64,000 nucleotides of DNA from an uncultured Alistipes sp. GTDB taxonomy: Bacteria > Bacteroidota > Bacteroidia > Bacteroidales > Rikenellaceae. The stretch lies in the NCBI GenBank assembly GCA_900545315.1, contig UQYM01000009.1, forward strand, positions 1-64,000, read 5' to 3'. Below, in pieces: positions 9,589-18,424 of the stretch (the first letter of the stretch is position 1; each line of letters opens with the position of its first letter). The notes under the pieces are model-generated. The model was not told the origin of the DNA, ran no database searches, and saw only the letters and a program-made list of their open reading frames with translations. A program made the translations under genes and the position numbers.

Positions 9589-11739
9589 ATGAAACGATTC
9601 AGCCTCGGAACCAAGTTCCTGACTGGCGTCTCGATGCTCTTCTTGCTGCCGATGACCCTGTCGGCCGCCAAGCAGGACAATCGACCCGCAGTCACCACAG
9701 CAGCTATTCCGACCAACTACAAGGAGATTTGCAACGCCCTGCCTTCACAGAAACTGCAACACCCCTATCTGGTCTTCGATGAAACCGGGAAGCGTGCCAT
9801 TCTCGACAACATCAAAAAAGATGCACATGCAGCCAGCGTCTATCGGATGCTCCAACTCGAAGGGGAACGTTACCTGCGCGTTGACAATGCACCCGAACCG
9901 GCCATGAATGACATCCGCGCCCGCTTTACCGGCAAAGATGACCATGCAGCTTACCAACATTACTACCAATACGGTGGAATTATCTGCGCGCTGCTCTACC
10001 AGTTCACCGGTGACACCGTTTACGCACAACGGGCCTATGAACTCGCCTCGAAACTCTGCGCGATGGATACCTGGAGACTGAGTGCTCACTGCTTCGAAAC
10101 CCTCTACGGCCGAGTATGGCCCTACGGTGCAAAAGATGATCAGGTGGTCTTCCCATTCGACATCTGGGTCGGTGACGCAGCAGCCGATCTGGCCCTCACC
10201 TACGACTGGATCTACCCTGCCCTGACCAAAGCACAACGCGACCGCCTGCGTAACGGACTGCTCGAACAGGCGATCCTGCGTGTACGCAACAACTATGAAT
10301 ATGCTTGGTGGGCCACTGCATACAAATGCAACTGGTCCGGTATCTGCTACAACGGCCTCGGTTTGGCAGCCCTTACGTTGCTGAACGAAGATCCGCAATT
10401 GACTGACGTAGTGATTCGCAGTGTCGAAGGTATCGGAGGCATGTTGAGCAACATCACTCCCGAAGGTGGTTGGCAAGAGGGCCGTCACTATGCCGTTTAT
10501 GGCCTCAGCCAAGCTATGATCTTTATGGATGCCATGAAACGACTCTCTGACGGGAAAATCAACATGTTCGAAATCGAAGGTGTGAAAAAGGCTCCGGCTG
10601 ACTTTGCTCTCTTTGGTATGACCGGTAACTTCAACGACGGCGGCGTACGCGATAAAGGTATCGGTGGCCCGATCGGTTCTCCGGCCATGTATGGCAAACT
10701 GGCTGCCGAAACAGGCGATGGTGTTGCCATGTATTATATCGACACCTTCCTCGGTGATTACAAACAACGCGCTTTCGGTGGTGTACGTAACAACTCCTTC
10801 AACACGATTTGGGACCTGATCTGGCCGATTCCGACCGATATTCCGGCTACCAAACCTGCCGATGCATCCAAATATTTCCCCGGAATCGAATGGGCTTTCA
10901 TGCGTAAAGATTTCGGTGACGACTACCTGCAGGTTGCAACCAAATGCGGCCCCAACGATGACCCACACCACGGTCACCTCGACGCCGGCACCTTCAACCT
11001 GACCTGGAAAGGGGAATCGGTAATCGGTGAATTTTCACAAGAGTTCTACGACATGTTCATCTTTGATGACGGTCGTTGGGATTACCTCAACATCCGCAGC
11101 TTGGGCCACAACGTGGCTCTGGTCAACGGTGAAGAGCAGATTGTCGCCAAACGTAAAAACCAACCCTGGAAAGAGGGTATCAGCGGCAAAATCACCAAAT
11201 TCGAGTCGCTGCCGACCTTCGCCTACACTCAAATGGATCCTACGAATACCTACCCCGGTGTTGAACTGAAGGGTTGGAACCGTACGCTGATCCTCGACAA
11301 AGAGAACAACATCGTGCTGGTACTGGACAAGATCAAGAGTGCTAAAGATGCAAAGATTGATCTGCTGTTCCACTCGAATGTAGCGATGTCGGTAGCTCCT
11401 GACGGCAGCTACGCATCGTTGGATGGAGAGAAAGCTCACATGGAGATGCGTGCTATGTGCAGTGCACCGCTCACCATCACCAAACAGCCGCAGTTCTACT
11501 ATCGTATTGTGGAGCAGAACCCCTACTCTTGGATTCCCTGCTTCTACACCACGGTGAAGGCTCAGAATGAAACAACCGTTATCGGCACCGTATTCTATCC
11601 GACCGAACTGAAGGATCAGGCCGCGGGCGCCAACCAGTTCACGCTGGATGAGAGCGGTAAAAATCCTGTACTGCGTTACACCGTTAACGGACAGAAATAT
11701 GCATATGAAATTTCCGATTCAGGCGTGAAAGCGCTCTAA
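9589..11739 (+). CDS. Exported heparinase II/III-family polysaccharide lyase
   Basis: A 716-residue protein with a signal peptide (basic MKRF, hydrophobic core, probable cleavage after LSAA). An alpha/alpha-toroid domain spans roughly residues 50-400 and a beta-sandwich heparinase II/III domain roughly 430-700. The toroid contains NWSGICYNGLGLAAL (about 248-262) and the Tyr-bearing GRHYAVYGLSQ (about 298-307). The sandwich contains DPHHGHLDAGTFNL (about 458-471), matching the conserved His-x-Asp-x-Gly-x-Phe site. This architecture suits eliminative cleavage of uronic-acid polysaccharides. The exact PL family and substrate cannot be decided by eye; PL21-like is a guess. No SusC/SusD pair, sulfatase or other glycosidase lies beside it, unusual for Bacteroidetes lyases. 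It has its own terminator. Confidence 0.8.
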   Translation: MKRFSLGTKFLTGVSMLFLLPMTLSAAKQDNRPAVTTAAIPTNYKEICNALPSQKLQHPYLVFDETGKRAILDNIKKDAHAASVYRMLQLEGERYLRVDNAPEPAMNDIRARFTGKDDHAAYQHYYQYGGIICALLYQFTGDTVYAQRAYELASKLCAMDTWRLSAHCFETLYGRVWPYGAKDDQVVFPFDIWVGDAAADLALTYDWIYPALTKAQRDRLRNGLLEQAILRVRNNYEYAWWATAYKCNWSGICYNGLGLAALTLLNEDPQLTDVVIRSVEGIGGMLSNITPEGGWQEGRHYAVYGLSQAMIFMDAMKRLSDGKINMFEIEGVKKAPADFALFGMTGNFNDGGVRDKGIGGPIGSPAMYGKLAAETGDGVAMYYIDTFLGDYKQRAFGGVRNNSFNTIWDLIWPIPTDIPATKPADASKYFPGIEWAFMRKDFGDDYLQVATKCGPNDDPHHGHLDAGTFNLTWKGESVIGEFSQEFYDMFIFDDGRWDYLNIRSLGHNVALVNGEEQIVAKRKNQPWKEGISGKITKFESLPTFAYTQMDPTNTYPGVELKGWNRTLILDKENNIVLVLDKIKSAKDAKIDLLFHSNVAMSVAPDGSYASLDGEKAHMEMRAMCSAPLTITKQPQFYYRIVEQNPYSWIPCFYTTVKAQNETTVIGTVFYPTELKDQAAGANQFTLDESGKNPVLRYTVNGQKYAYEISDSGVKAL

Positions 11740-11758
11740 ATCCAATTTAACGCTATAC

Positions 11759-11795
11759 AAATAGAGGCGACTCGAAAAAGTCGCCTCTATTTTTG
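11759..11795 (+). terminator. Terminator of the heparinase-like gene
   Basis: A 14-base perfect stem (AAATAGAGGCGACT with its complement) and a 6-base loop are followed by a T run. Confidence 0.9.
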
Positions 11796-12349
11796 TTTTC
11801 CACTTTTATGCCAATTCGTTAGGTGGTCCAATATCGCAAAGCCGTTTCCCTTTACAACGTCCAACGACAAAACTTATCCTTAAATGAACATCCGGTATCA
11901 GAGGCATATTGGGTCGACATTGATGGAGACCATAACTCGCACGGATGATAGATCGGCTCATTTAGAATCTTTTCGCAATAAGGCAAATGTTGAAGACCAA
12001 AACAGTTAAGGAACTTTGCAGGAAGCACTGCGTTCTTCAATAATCCTGATGCCACCACGTAAATACACGAATAATTCCCCCGCCAAAAGATTTTTTGCTA
12101 TCTACTCTTCCCTGCAATTGAGCGTAGAGACATTTCCCACTCATAACAAAGTAACTCAAACAGCCACGATCTCACATGCCCCACAGCATGCATATCCACG
12201 AAAGCTTAACCGCCCAACAAAAAGGCACCCGGAGTCACCTGTAATCACCACCAAGAATTAGGGAAAAATAAGAATACCCTCCGCCACAAAAACCGTTTTT
12301 GAAAAGCTATGGGCGTAGGCCTCTTTACAACAAGTAGATGTAAAATCGG
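11796..12349. other. Spacer without a supported gene
   Basis: Short open frames on both strands have no promoter, no family resemblance and no coding-like pattern. I see no clear terminator for the minus-strand permease gene ending at the right edge. Confidence 0.5.
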
Positions 12350-13450
12350 TTACTTCGGCGCTTTACGATAGAGATAAACTGCGATGCAGGCATAAATCAG
12401 GTTGGGGATCCACACCGCAATGCCCGGCGGCAACAATCCACCCTTGGCAAATTCATCGGTAAACTTACTGAACAGAATAAAGGAGAAACAGAGGACAATA
12501 CCGATACCGATATGCAATCCAGTTCCGCCTCGCACCTTACGCGACGAAAGCGAAACACCGATCAACGTCAGAATAAAGGTTGAAAAAGGCGCCGAGAAAC
12601 GTTTATGCCACTCTACCTGGAAATGGGGAACCATATCAGAGCCCTTCTCCTTCTGCTGTTTGATGAAACGGCTCAACTCCGAAATATTCATCGTGGTCAC
12701 CACATCCTGCATACGTCCCAGCTCATTCAATTTAAGATTGATCACCGTATCCAGCGGCTGCGAATTATTGAAGATCTCCTTCTCATCGACAAAGTGGCGG
12801 ACGATACTCTTCGGGGCACTCCAACGTCCGGTTTTCGTATCAAACTGCACGTTGCTGGCCTCCAGAGAAGAAACGATCGCCCCATTCTCGTAGGTCTCCA
12901 ATACAAAATAACCCGCCGTATTCGACTGTCCCTGAAAATCACGAATATAAACAAAGGTTCCCGGCTCTATCTGACGGTAAATATGCCGGTCGTACTTCAT
13001 GTTTTTCATGCGTTTGAGATACTGCATCTCAAAATCCAACCGGTGCGTATTGGCAATCGGGATCACCACCAGGTTCAACGCCAGGCTAACTACTGTAATG
13101 ATCGCCGCACTCAGAAAATAGGGCCACAAGAACCGTTTGAAGCTCACACCACCAGAGAGTATCGCGATGATCTCGGTCTGGTAAGCCATCTTCGAGGTAA
13201 AGAAGATGACCGCGATAAAGGTGAACAGTCCGCTGAACTGGTTGATGAAAAAGGGGATGAAGTTGACGTAATAGGCAAACGCGATTTTCGACAGCGGAGC
13301 TTTCAACTCGATAAAGTCATCGATCTTCTCAGCCGCATCAAAGATCACCACAATCACAATAATCAGGGCGATAGCAAAGATGTAAGTTCCGAGGAACTTA
13401 CGCATGATATAACGGTCGAGGATTTTTACTCCTGGAAATTTGAACTTCAT
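12350..13450 (-). CDS. LptF/LptG-family lipopolysaccharide export permease
   Basis: The 366-residue protein starts with KILDRYIMRKFLGTYIFAI, the typical first helix of YjgP/YjgQ (LptF/LptG) permeases. Three helices follow before a periplasmic beta-jellyroll domain (about residues 130-270), then three C-terminal helices with LIGVSLSSRKVRGGTG and PPGIAVWIPNLIYACIAVYLY. With LptB it would power LPS extraction from the inner membrane. F and G cannot be told apart by eye; many Bacteroidetes have separated copies. Its start overlaps the tgt stop by ATGA, so the two are translationally coupled. Tgt next to this permease is an arrangement I have seen in the phylum. Confidence 0.85.
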   Translation of the reverse strand: MKFKFPGVKILDRYIMRKFLGTYIFAIALIIVIVVIFDAAEKIDDFIELKAPLSKIAFAYYVNFIPFFINQFSGLFTFIAVIFFTSKMAYQTEIIAILSGGVSFKRFLWPYFLSAAIITVVSLALNLVVIPIANTHRLDFEMQYLKRMKNMKYDRHIYRQIEPGTFVYIRDFQGQSNTAGYFVLETYENGAIVSSLEASNVQFDTKTGRWSAPKSIVRHFVDEKEIFNNSQPLDTVINLKLNELGRMQDVVTTMNISELSRFIKQQKEKGSDMVPHFQVEWHKRFSAPFSTFILTLIGVSLSSRKVRGGTGLHIGIGIVLCFSFILFSKFTDEFAKGGLLPPGIAVWIPNLIYACIAVYLYRKAPK

Positions 13451-14574
13451 AGCCTACGCGATAATTTTTCCACCATGACCGCCTTCCACACCGGGAAGGT
13501 ATCCTGCATAATCTGTTTGCGTGCTTCGCCCACCAGCCACAAATAAAAAGCAATATTGTGCAAGCTGGCAATTTGGGCTGCCATCATCTCTCCGGCAATT
13601 GCCAAATGACGCAAATATGCTTTCGAATAGAGCGTATCCACAAAACTGTGTCCCATCGGATCAATCGGCGAAAAATCATCGATCCACTTCCGATTCCGGA
13701 TATTGATCACCCCTTCGCTGGTAAAGAGCATGCCGTTGCGGCCGTTGCGTGTCGGCATCACACAATCGAACATGTCCACCCCCCGTTCGATCGCCTCAAG
13801 CAGATTTATCGGAGTCCCCACCCCCATCAGGTAACGGGGACGATCCTGCGGCAAAATCGAATTGACCAACTCGATCATCTCATACATCACCGGTGCGGGC
13901 TCCCCAACAGCCAATCCTCCGATCGCATAACCGTCCGCATCGAATTGCTGAACAAATTGTGCCGACTGGCTCCGCAAATCAGGATAGGTACACCCCTGCA
14001 CGATCGGGAACAGTGATTGGTAATGACCGTATTTCGGCTGCGTCTTTGCGTACTGATTGAAGCAACGCTCCAACCAACGTGATGTCCGCTCCCAAGACTG
14101 TTTGGCATATCCGTATTCGGCATCGCCCGGAGGACACTCATCGAAGGCCATCATAATATCCGCCCCGATACTCCGCTGAATATCAATCACATTTTCCGGT
14201 GTAAACATATGTACCGAACCATCGATATGCGAATGGAAACGACACCCCTCTTCGGTCAATTTGCGACACTCCGCCAACGAGAAGACCTGAAATCCACCGC
14301 TGTCGGTCAAGATCGGACGATCCCAACTGCAAAAACGGTGCAAACCGCCCGCTTTTTCCAGAATATCGGTTCCGGGCCGCAAATAGAGGTGATAGGTGTT
14401 CCCCAAAATAATTTGAGTCCCCACCTCTTTCAGATCGCGATGAAAAATTCCTTTGACACTGCCCACCGTTCCCACCGGCATAAAAATCGGGGTGCGTATT
14501 TCACCATGGTCGGTACTAATCACGCCGGCACGTGCTGCACTGCGAGAATCGGTATGTTGAAGCTGGAATTTCAT
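13447..14574 (-). CDS. tgt: tRNA-guanine transglycosylase
   Basis: Tgt swaps guanine-34 for preQ1 in tRNAs with GUN anticodons, on the way to queuosine. The 375-residue product has the standard bacterial length. It shows the catalytic Asp in TDSGGFQVFSLAE, the second aspartate segment MFDCVMPTRNGRNG, GGLAVGEP, and a closing domain containing LRHLAIAGEM. The family's usual zinc cysteines are hard to place: after MPTRNGRNG I see no clear C-x-C-x-x-C, so zinc binding may be lost here. ATG 14574 is used instead of the longer frame because the alignment with Tgt begins at MKFQLQHTD. queA and queG lie elsewhere in the window. Confidence 0.93.
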   Translation of the reverse strand: MKFQLQHTDSRSAARAGVISTDHGEIRTPIFMPVGTVGSVKGIFHRDLKEVGTQIILGNTYHLYLRPGTDILEKAGGLHRFCSWDRPILTDSGGFQVFSLAECRKLTEEGCRFHSHIDGSVHMFTPENVIDIQRSIGADIMMAFDECPPGDAEYGYAKQSWERTSRWLERCFNQYAKTQPKYGHYQSLFPIVQGCTYPDLRSQSAQFVQQFDADGYAIGGLAVGEPAPVMYEMIELVNSILPQDRPRYLMGVGTPINLLEAIERGVDMFDCVMPTRNGRNGMLFTSEGVINIRNRKWIDDFSPIDPMGHSFVDTLYSKAYLRHLAIAGEMMAAQIASLHNIAFYLWLVGEARKQIMQDTFPVWKAVMVEKLSRRL

Positions 14575-14650
14575 GCAAATATCATCTGAGAGATCACAGA
14601 CCAACAGGGCCCCATCATCTTCCGGTCACATCGGTCTGTAGCGAATGTTG

Positions 14651-14658
14651 CAAAGGTA
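14651..14658 (-). promoter_or_regulatory. tgt -7 element
   Basis: Minus-strand TACCTTTG fits TAnnTTTG, about 75 bases before the tgt start. The -33 is not clear. Confidence 0.5.
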
Positions 14659-14700
14659 AATAAATTTCCCAAATTAACGGGAAGATAGTCGCTTTACTCT

Positions 14701-14731
14701 TTTGAGGTTTGTCCGAAATCATGTAGCTTTG
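14701..14731 (+). promoter_or_regulatory. Promoter of the glycosyltransferase-sigma-rsmG operon
   Basis: TTTG at 14701-14704, 19 bases, then TAGCTTTG at 14724-14731 is a full-consensus pair. It places the transcript start near 14736, about 18 bases before the GTG start. Confidence 0.75.
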
Positions 14732-14753
14732 CACGAAACACTCTCTCCATCAA

Positions 14754-15932
14754 GTGAACTTTTCCGATATATACTACAAGCTATTGATTTCGAGCGATGT
14801 CCTCGAATCTCATTGGGCCTGGCTCCTCATCGGAACCTTACTCATTCTCTTCTTTATCCAACTCTATTATTATCTGGGTATTTATGGCGGCCTGCCCCGT
14901 TTCCGCAACAATCGCGGCATCTCTCCTGAGGCTGTACCACCTCCCGTCTCGATCATTGTAGTGGCCCGTGAAAACTCCTACTACTTCATCGAAAATACCC
15001 TTCCGCTCCTGCTGACGCAACAGTACCATCAGTTTGAGGTGGTGGTGGTCGATTGCAGTTACGATGACGAGATCTACCTGCAGCTGCAAGAAATGACCCT
15101 GCGCTATCCACACCTGAAATTAACCCGCATCAACCCGCAACCCAATTACGACCATAGCACAAAACTGGCCCTAACGGTCGGTATCAAAGCCGCCACATAC
15201 GAACACCTGCTATTCACCACGATCGACTGCTATCCGACCTCACAACGTTGGCTCGCGATCATGGCCAAAGGATTCATCGGCGGAGATGTGGTGCTCGGCT
15301 ATTGCAATCTCGAAATCAAAAAGGGATTTGCCAACCGTTTTATTCGCTGCAACAGACTGGCCACCTCTATCCGGTATTTGGCCGCAGCAACTCGTGGACA
15401 TGCCTACCGCGGCATCCGACACAACATCGGCTTCACCAAATCCCTCTACCTTTCGCATCGTGGGTACAACTATCTGAATATGAATATCGGCGAGGATGAC
15501 CTGTTCATTCAGACCATCGTCACCCGACACAACGTCAGTATCGTCATGAATCCTCACGCCACCATCCGTGAAACCCAATACGGAGGCCTGAAATGGTGGC
15601 GCTCCATTCGCAAAATACAGACCTACGCGTTTCGCTACTACCCGCTACGCGCCCGATTCCAAACTTCGTTTGAGCTGTGGACACGGACCCTGCTGTTCGC
15701 AGTGGCTGTCATTGCTTTGGTGGCTTTGCCTTTGTGGTGGAAGCTCCTTCCGGCACTCGTTTTGCTGCTGCGCCTACTGATTGTCGAACTGAAAATCTGG
15801 AGAATCGGCAGACGACTCGGCGAACGCAAAATGGTCGGCACCTATATTCTGTATGACCTGATCGCTCCGCTCAGCGAATGCTGTCTGGCATTGAGCCGCA
15901 GGTTACGCCCCAACAAAGCTATATGGAGATAG
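14754..15932 (+). CDS. Membrane-anchored family 2 glycosyltransferase
   Basis: The 392-residue protein has an N-terminal membrane helix (about 22-44), a GT2 (GT-A) catalytic domain beginning PPVSIIVVARENSYYFIENTL, and a C-terminal membrane pair (about 305-340). The Asp-containing VVVVDCSYDDE and TTIDCYPTS segments and the acceptor-site GEDDLF are visible. A closing KWWRSIRK echoes the QxxRW site of processive GT2 enzymes but is not a match. It probably adds sugars to an envelope polymer or lipid; donor and acceptor are unknown. The start is GTG, supported by the promoter just upstream. The last 10 bases overlap the sigma-factor gene. Confidence 0.8.
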   Translation: MNFSDIYYKLLISSDVLESHWAWLLIGTLLILFFIQLYYYLGIYGGLPRFRNNRGISPEAVPPPVSIIVVARENSYYFIENTLPLLLTQQYHQFEVVVVDCSYDDEIYLQLQEMTLRYPHLKLTRINPQPNYDHSTKLALTVGIKAATYEHLLFTTIDCYPTSQRWLAIMAKGFIGGDVVLGYCNLEIKKGFANRFIRCNRLATSIRYLAAATRGHAYRGIRHNIGFTKSLYLSHRGYNYLNMNIGEDDLFIQTIVTRHNVSIVMNPHATIRETQYGGLKWWRSIRKIQTYAFRYYPLRARFQTSFELWTRTLLFAVAVIALVALPLWWKLLPALVLLLRLLIVELKIWRIGRRLGERKMVGTYILYDLIAPLSECCLALSRRLRPNKAIWR

Positions 15933-16510
15933 AGCAATACATAGTCGCTACCGACCAACAGCTTATCGAATTTGCGCTCAAGGGAGATTCGATCGCTTTC
16001 GAACATCTCTTCAACCGCTACCGCGATTCGATCTACCAGCTCTATATCCAACGCACCGGAGGCAATGTCGATGATTCGAACGATCTGCTTCAGGAGACCT
16101 TTGTCAAGGTGTTTCTCAAATTGGACAGTTACAACCCGGAGCACACTTTCGGCAAATGGGTCTATACCATTGCACGCAACACCTTTATCGACTTTACCCG
16201 TCGGCGTCGTGACGACACGATTTCGATCGATCGGGCAACCGAAACCATGAGTTCACTTCCGGCACCCGACAGTCCCACTCCTGAGGAGCACATGATCACT
16301 CACCAAAATGCGGCCCAATTCGAACAGTTCCTCAACAAAATGACACCACGTTATCGGGAATTGATTCAATTGCGTTTTTTCCGCGAATTCTCCTACAAAG
16401 AGATTGCCGACAAGTTGCAACTGCCGATCGGGACCGTCAAAACTCAAATTCATCGTGCCCGGGAACAGTTGTGCCGTTACATCACCGAACATAACGACGA
16501 CCAGCCATGA
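15923..16510 (+). CDS. ECF-family RNA polymerase sigma factor
   Basis: A 195-residue sigma factor with only regions 2 and 4. Region 2 has EHLFNRYRDSIYQL, DLLQETFVKVFLKL and the -10-recognition helix FGKWVYTIARNTFIDFTRRR. Region 4 has YRELIQLRFFREFSYKEIADKL and PIGTVKTQIHRAREQL. It would direct polymerase to an unknown gene set. ATG 15923 was chosen because family homology begins right after it; the start lies inside the end of the glycosyltransferase gene. No anti-sigma gene, FecR or SusC transporter lies beside it. Its stop overlaps the rsmG start by ATGA. Confidence 0.9.
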   Translation: MEIEQYIVATDQQLIEFALKGDSIAFEHLFNRYRDSIYQLYIQRTGGNVDDSNDLLQETFVKVFLKLDSYNPEHTFGKWVYTIARNTFIDFTRRRRDDTISIDRATETMSSLPAPDSPTPEEHMITHQNAAQFEQFLNKMTPRYRELIQLRFFREFSYKEIADKLQLPIGTVKTQIHRAREQLCRYITEHNDDQP

Positions 16511-17304
16511 GCCGCAAAGAGCCTAATCCTCTCAAAAAGCAGACTTCGTCTGTAACCGCCGACAAGTCTGCCGCAACACCGTGCAAGGTGACCACTTCTC
16601 CTATGCCAACTCCAATGGATACCCGCTCTGCAACTGCTGCACTCGATACATCCGTCGCACCGACATCCCCACCGTATGGAGTAGAGTTGATCATGCGCTA
16701 CTTTCCCGATCTGACGTCCACCCAGCAGCAGCAATTCGCAGCGTTGGACGCCCTCTATCGCGAGTGGAATGCCAAAATCAATGTCATTTCCCGCAAGGAT
16801 ATCGATCTGCTCTATCTGCACCACGTACTGCACTCACTGGCCATCGCCCGCTTCTGTCGTTTCGCAGCAGGGGCGAGGATTCTCGATGTCGGATGTGGCG
16901 GGGGATTCCCGGGAATTCCATTGGCCATTCTCTTCCCGGAGGCACGTTTCACACTGGTCGATTCAATCGGCAAAAAGATCAAGGTGGTCAACGCCGTGAC
17001 AGAGGCCATTGGCCTGCAAAACCTATCGGCCCATCAGGCACGTGTCGAAACGCTCCAAGAGAAGTTTGACTTTGTGATCAGCCGTGCCGTAACCGAAATG
17101 AAACCCTTCATCGGATGGGTCTGGAACAAAATCGAACGAGGCAATCGGGCCGGTTCACTCGCCAACGGCATCCTCTACCTGAAGGGGGGCGATCTGGAGG
17201 CAGAATTGAACGCAACAGGCAAAGCCTACACCCTTTACGATATCCACGAACAGTTTACCGAACCGTTTTTTGAGACAAAAAAGGTGGTCTATTTTCCGCG
17301 TTAA
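16507..17304 (+). CDS. rsmG: 16S rRNA (guanine-527-N7)-methyltransferase with N-terminal extension
   Basis: RsmG (GidB) methylates G527 of 16S rRNA with S-adenosylmethionine. The core begins at about residue 63 (MRYFPDLTSTQQQQF). It contains WNAKINVISRKD, the SAM-binding DVGCGGGFPGIPLAI, the FTLVDSIGKKIKVV strand and ISRAVTEM. The predicted 265-residue product carries about 60 extra N-terminal residues rich in Ser, Thr, Ala and Pro that the family lacks. The ATG overlapping the sigma-factor stop favours translating them. The alternative is an internal start at ATG 16693, giving a normal-length protein. Third gene of the glycosyltransferase-sigma-rsmG operon. Confidence 0.92.
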   Translation: MSRKEPNPLKKQTSSVTADKSAATPCKVTTSPMPTPMDTRSATAALDTSVAPTSPPYGVELIMRYFPDLTSTQQQQFAALDALYREWNAKINVISRKDIDLLYLHHVLHSLAIARFCRFAAGARILDVGCGGGFPGIPLAILFPEARFTLVDSIGKKIKVVNAVTEAIGLQNLSAHQARVETLQEKFDFVISRAVTEMKPFIGWVWNKIERGNRAGSLANGILYLKGGDLEAELNATGKAYTLYDIHEQFTEPFFETKKVVYFPR

Positions 17305-17436
17305 TATACGGATTGATACACAGAAGATTGGGTGTATTTAGGCCGTATGTCCACTGCCGCCTGATTACCACGATCAAGCCTCTTGCAGAGCGAATAAAGC
17401 CATCAATTCATTCCCCAACGCACCAGCGGATGTTAC

Positions 17437-17454
17437 AGAACTACCCGTAGTTCT
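17437..17454. repeat. Tight inverted repeat between rsmG and rpmH
   Basis: AGAACTAC and GTAGTTCT form a perfect 8-base dyad with a 2-base centre. Such a short centre suits a protein-binding operator better than an RNA hairpin. No regulator can be named, and it lies about 150 bases upstream of the rpmH promoter. Confidence 0.3.
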
Positions 17455-17585
17455 CCGATCGTCAACCTAAAAAGACTCGGCCACATTGCTGTTACATTTG
17501 GCAATGGGGTGCCTCCAGTGCCCCAATAAAAGTTAAATCGTGCTGTGTGACAGCAACACAGAGCGCAAAAAATAGCTGGAAAATT

Positions 17586-17615
17586 TTTGAATCAATCAAA
17601 ATTGTTTTACCTTTG
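17586..17615 (+). promoter_or_regulatory. rpmH promoter (TTTG, N18, TACCTTTG)
   Basis: TTTG at 17586-17589 and TACCTTTG at 17608-17615 form a strong Bacteroidetes promoter. The leader to the rpmH ATG is about 100 bases. Confidence 0.75.
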
Positions 17616-17718
17616 CACTCCGCGCGCCCTGAATAACGCTGGCAACAATCGAAGAGTAGATTCGAAGCAACAGCGTTGACGGCAGGAGATGATAATATTC
17701 AAATAAAGATAAACACCG

Positions 17719-17874
17719 ATGAAAAGGACTTTCCAACCCTCGCAGAAAAAGAGAATTAACAAGCACGGTTTCCGTGAAAGAATGGCTACTGCCAACGGCC
17801 GCAAAGTGCTTGCTGCACGTCGTGCCAAAGGTCGCAAGAAACTGACTGTTTCAGACGAAGCTCGCGCAAAATAG
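17719..17874 (+). CDS. rpmH: 50S ribosomal protein L34
   Basis: This 51-residue basic protein reads MKRTFQPSQKKRINKHGF, then RERMATANGRKVLAARRAKG and RKKLTVSDEARAK. That is the complete L34 signature, and its length is normal for the phylum. L34 sits in the 50S subunit near the exit tunnel. The gene has a strong promoter upstream and a terminator about 40 bases downstream, so it is transcribed alone. dnaA, rnpA and yidC, common neighbours of rpmH in other phyla, are not here. Confidence 0.97.
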   Translation: MKRTFQPSQKKRINKHGFRERMATANGRKVLAARRAKGRKKLTVSDEARAK

Positions 17875-17915
17875 TGCTCGAGTGGAGTTGCGTACTGCGC
17901 GACAGAATACTCTAT

Positions 17916-17945
17916 AAGGCTGCTGCAAGGGCAGCCTTTTGTATT
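17916..17945 (+). terminator. rpmH terminator
   Basis: AAGGCTGC and GCAGCCTT form a perfect stem, followed by TTTTGTATTTT. Confidence 0.85.
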
Positions 17946-18424
17946 TTGCGGCCTCAACACTTTTTTTTTGCGGCGTCAATGCTCGAGCCTCAACTTGCAG
18001 CATATGACGATCACGGGATATTGTTCCCGGAAACGTTTACCCACGTGCAGGCAGTACGCTGAGTTGAACGGTCCAAACACCAATTGTTACACACGGCACC
18101 TTGCATCTGCTGAATCGCAAGAGACCTCGCTGTGGCCAACGTATCCACGATCAGCACGCCACAACGCACAATCGGAGGGCACCCTTTTCATGCAACAAAC
18201 GCCCACACTACTAAGTGATGTTGCATGTACTTGGGAAGCGGAGGATGTCAATAGCTTCTGACGCATGTGGCAGCTTGAAATGTTGTTGACACACGGATAC
18301 ATGCCTCCCCTCCGAAAGAGTATGCCACTCCTATATCTGACTGTTGTTGGGGGCTCTTTGTCGTGCAGCACCTGACTCTCGCAACCAATTATCTTTATCT
18401 CAACTTCTACGAATAGATAGAACC
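17946..18424. other. Spacer upstream of mqnE
   Basis: I see no convincing gene. An in-frame extension of mqnE starts at 18344 but does not resemble the family. TATCTTTA at 18390-18397 is a one-mismatch -7 candidate for mqnE, without a clear -33. Confidence 0.45.

Noticed and set aside
9745..10977. 410-codon open frame on the minus strand
   Set aside because: It is fully antisense to the heparinase-like gene, has no promoter and no family resemblance; the plus-strand frame has signal peptide and motifs.
12605..13546. 313-codon plus-strand frame
   Set aside because: It is antisense to the LptF/G-type permease and the end of tgt; composition is that of a shadow frame.
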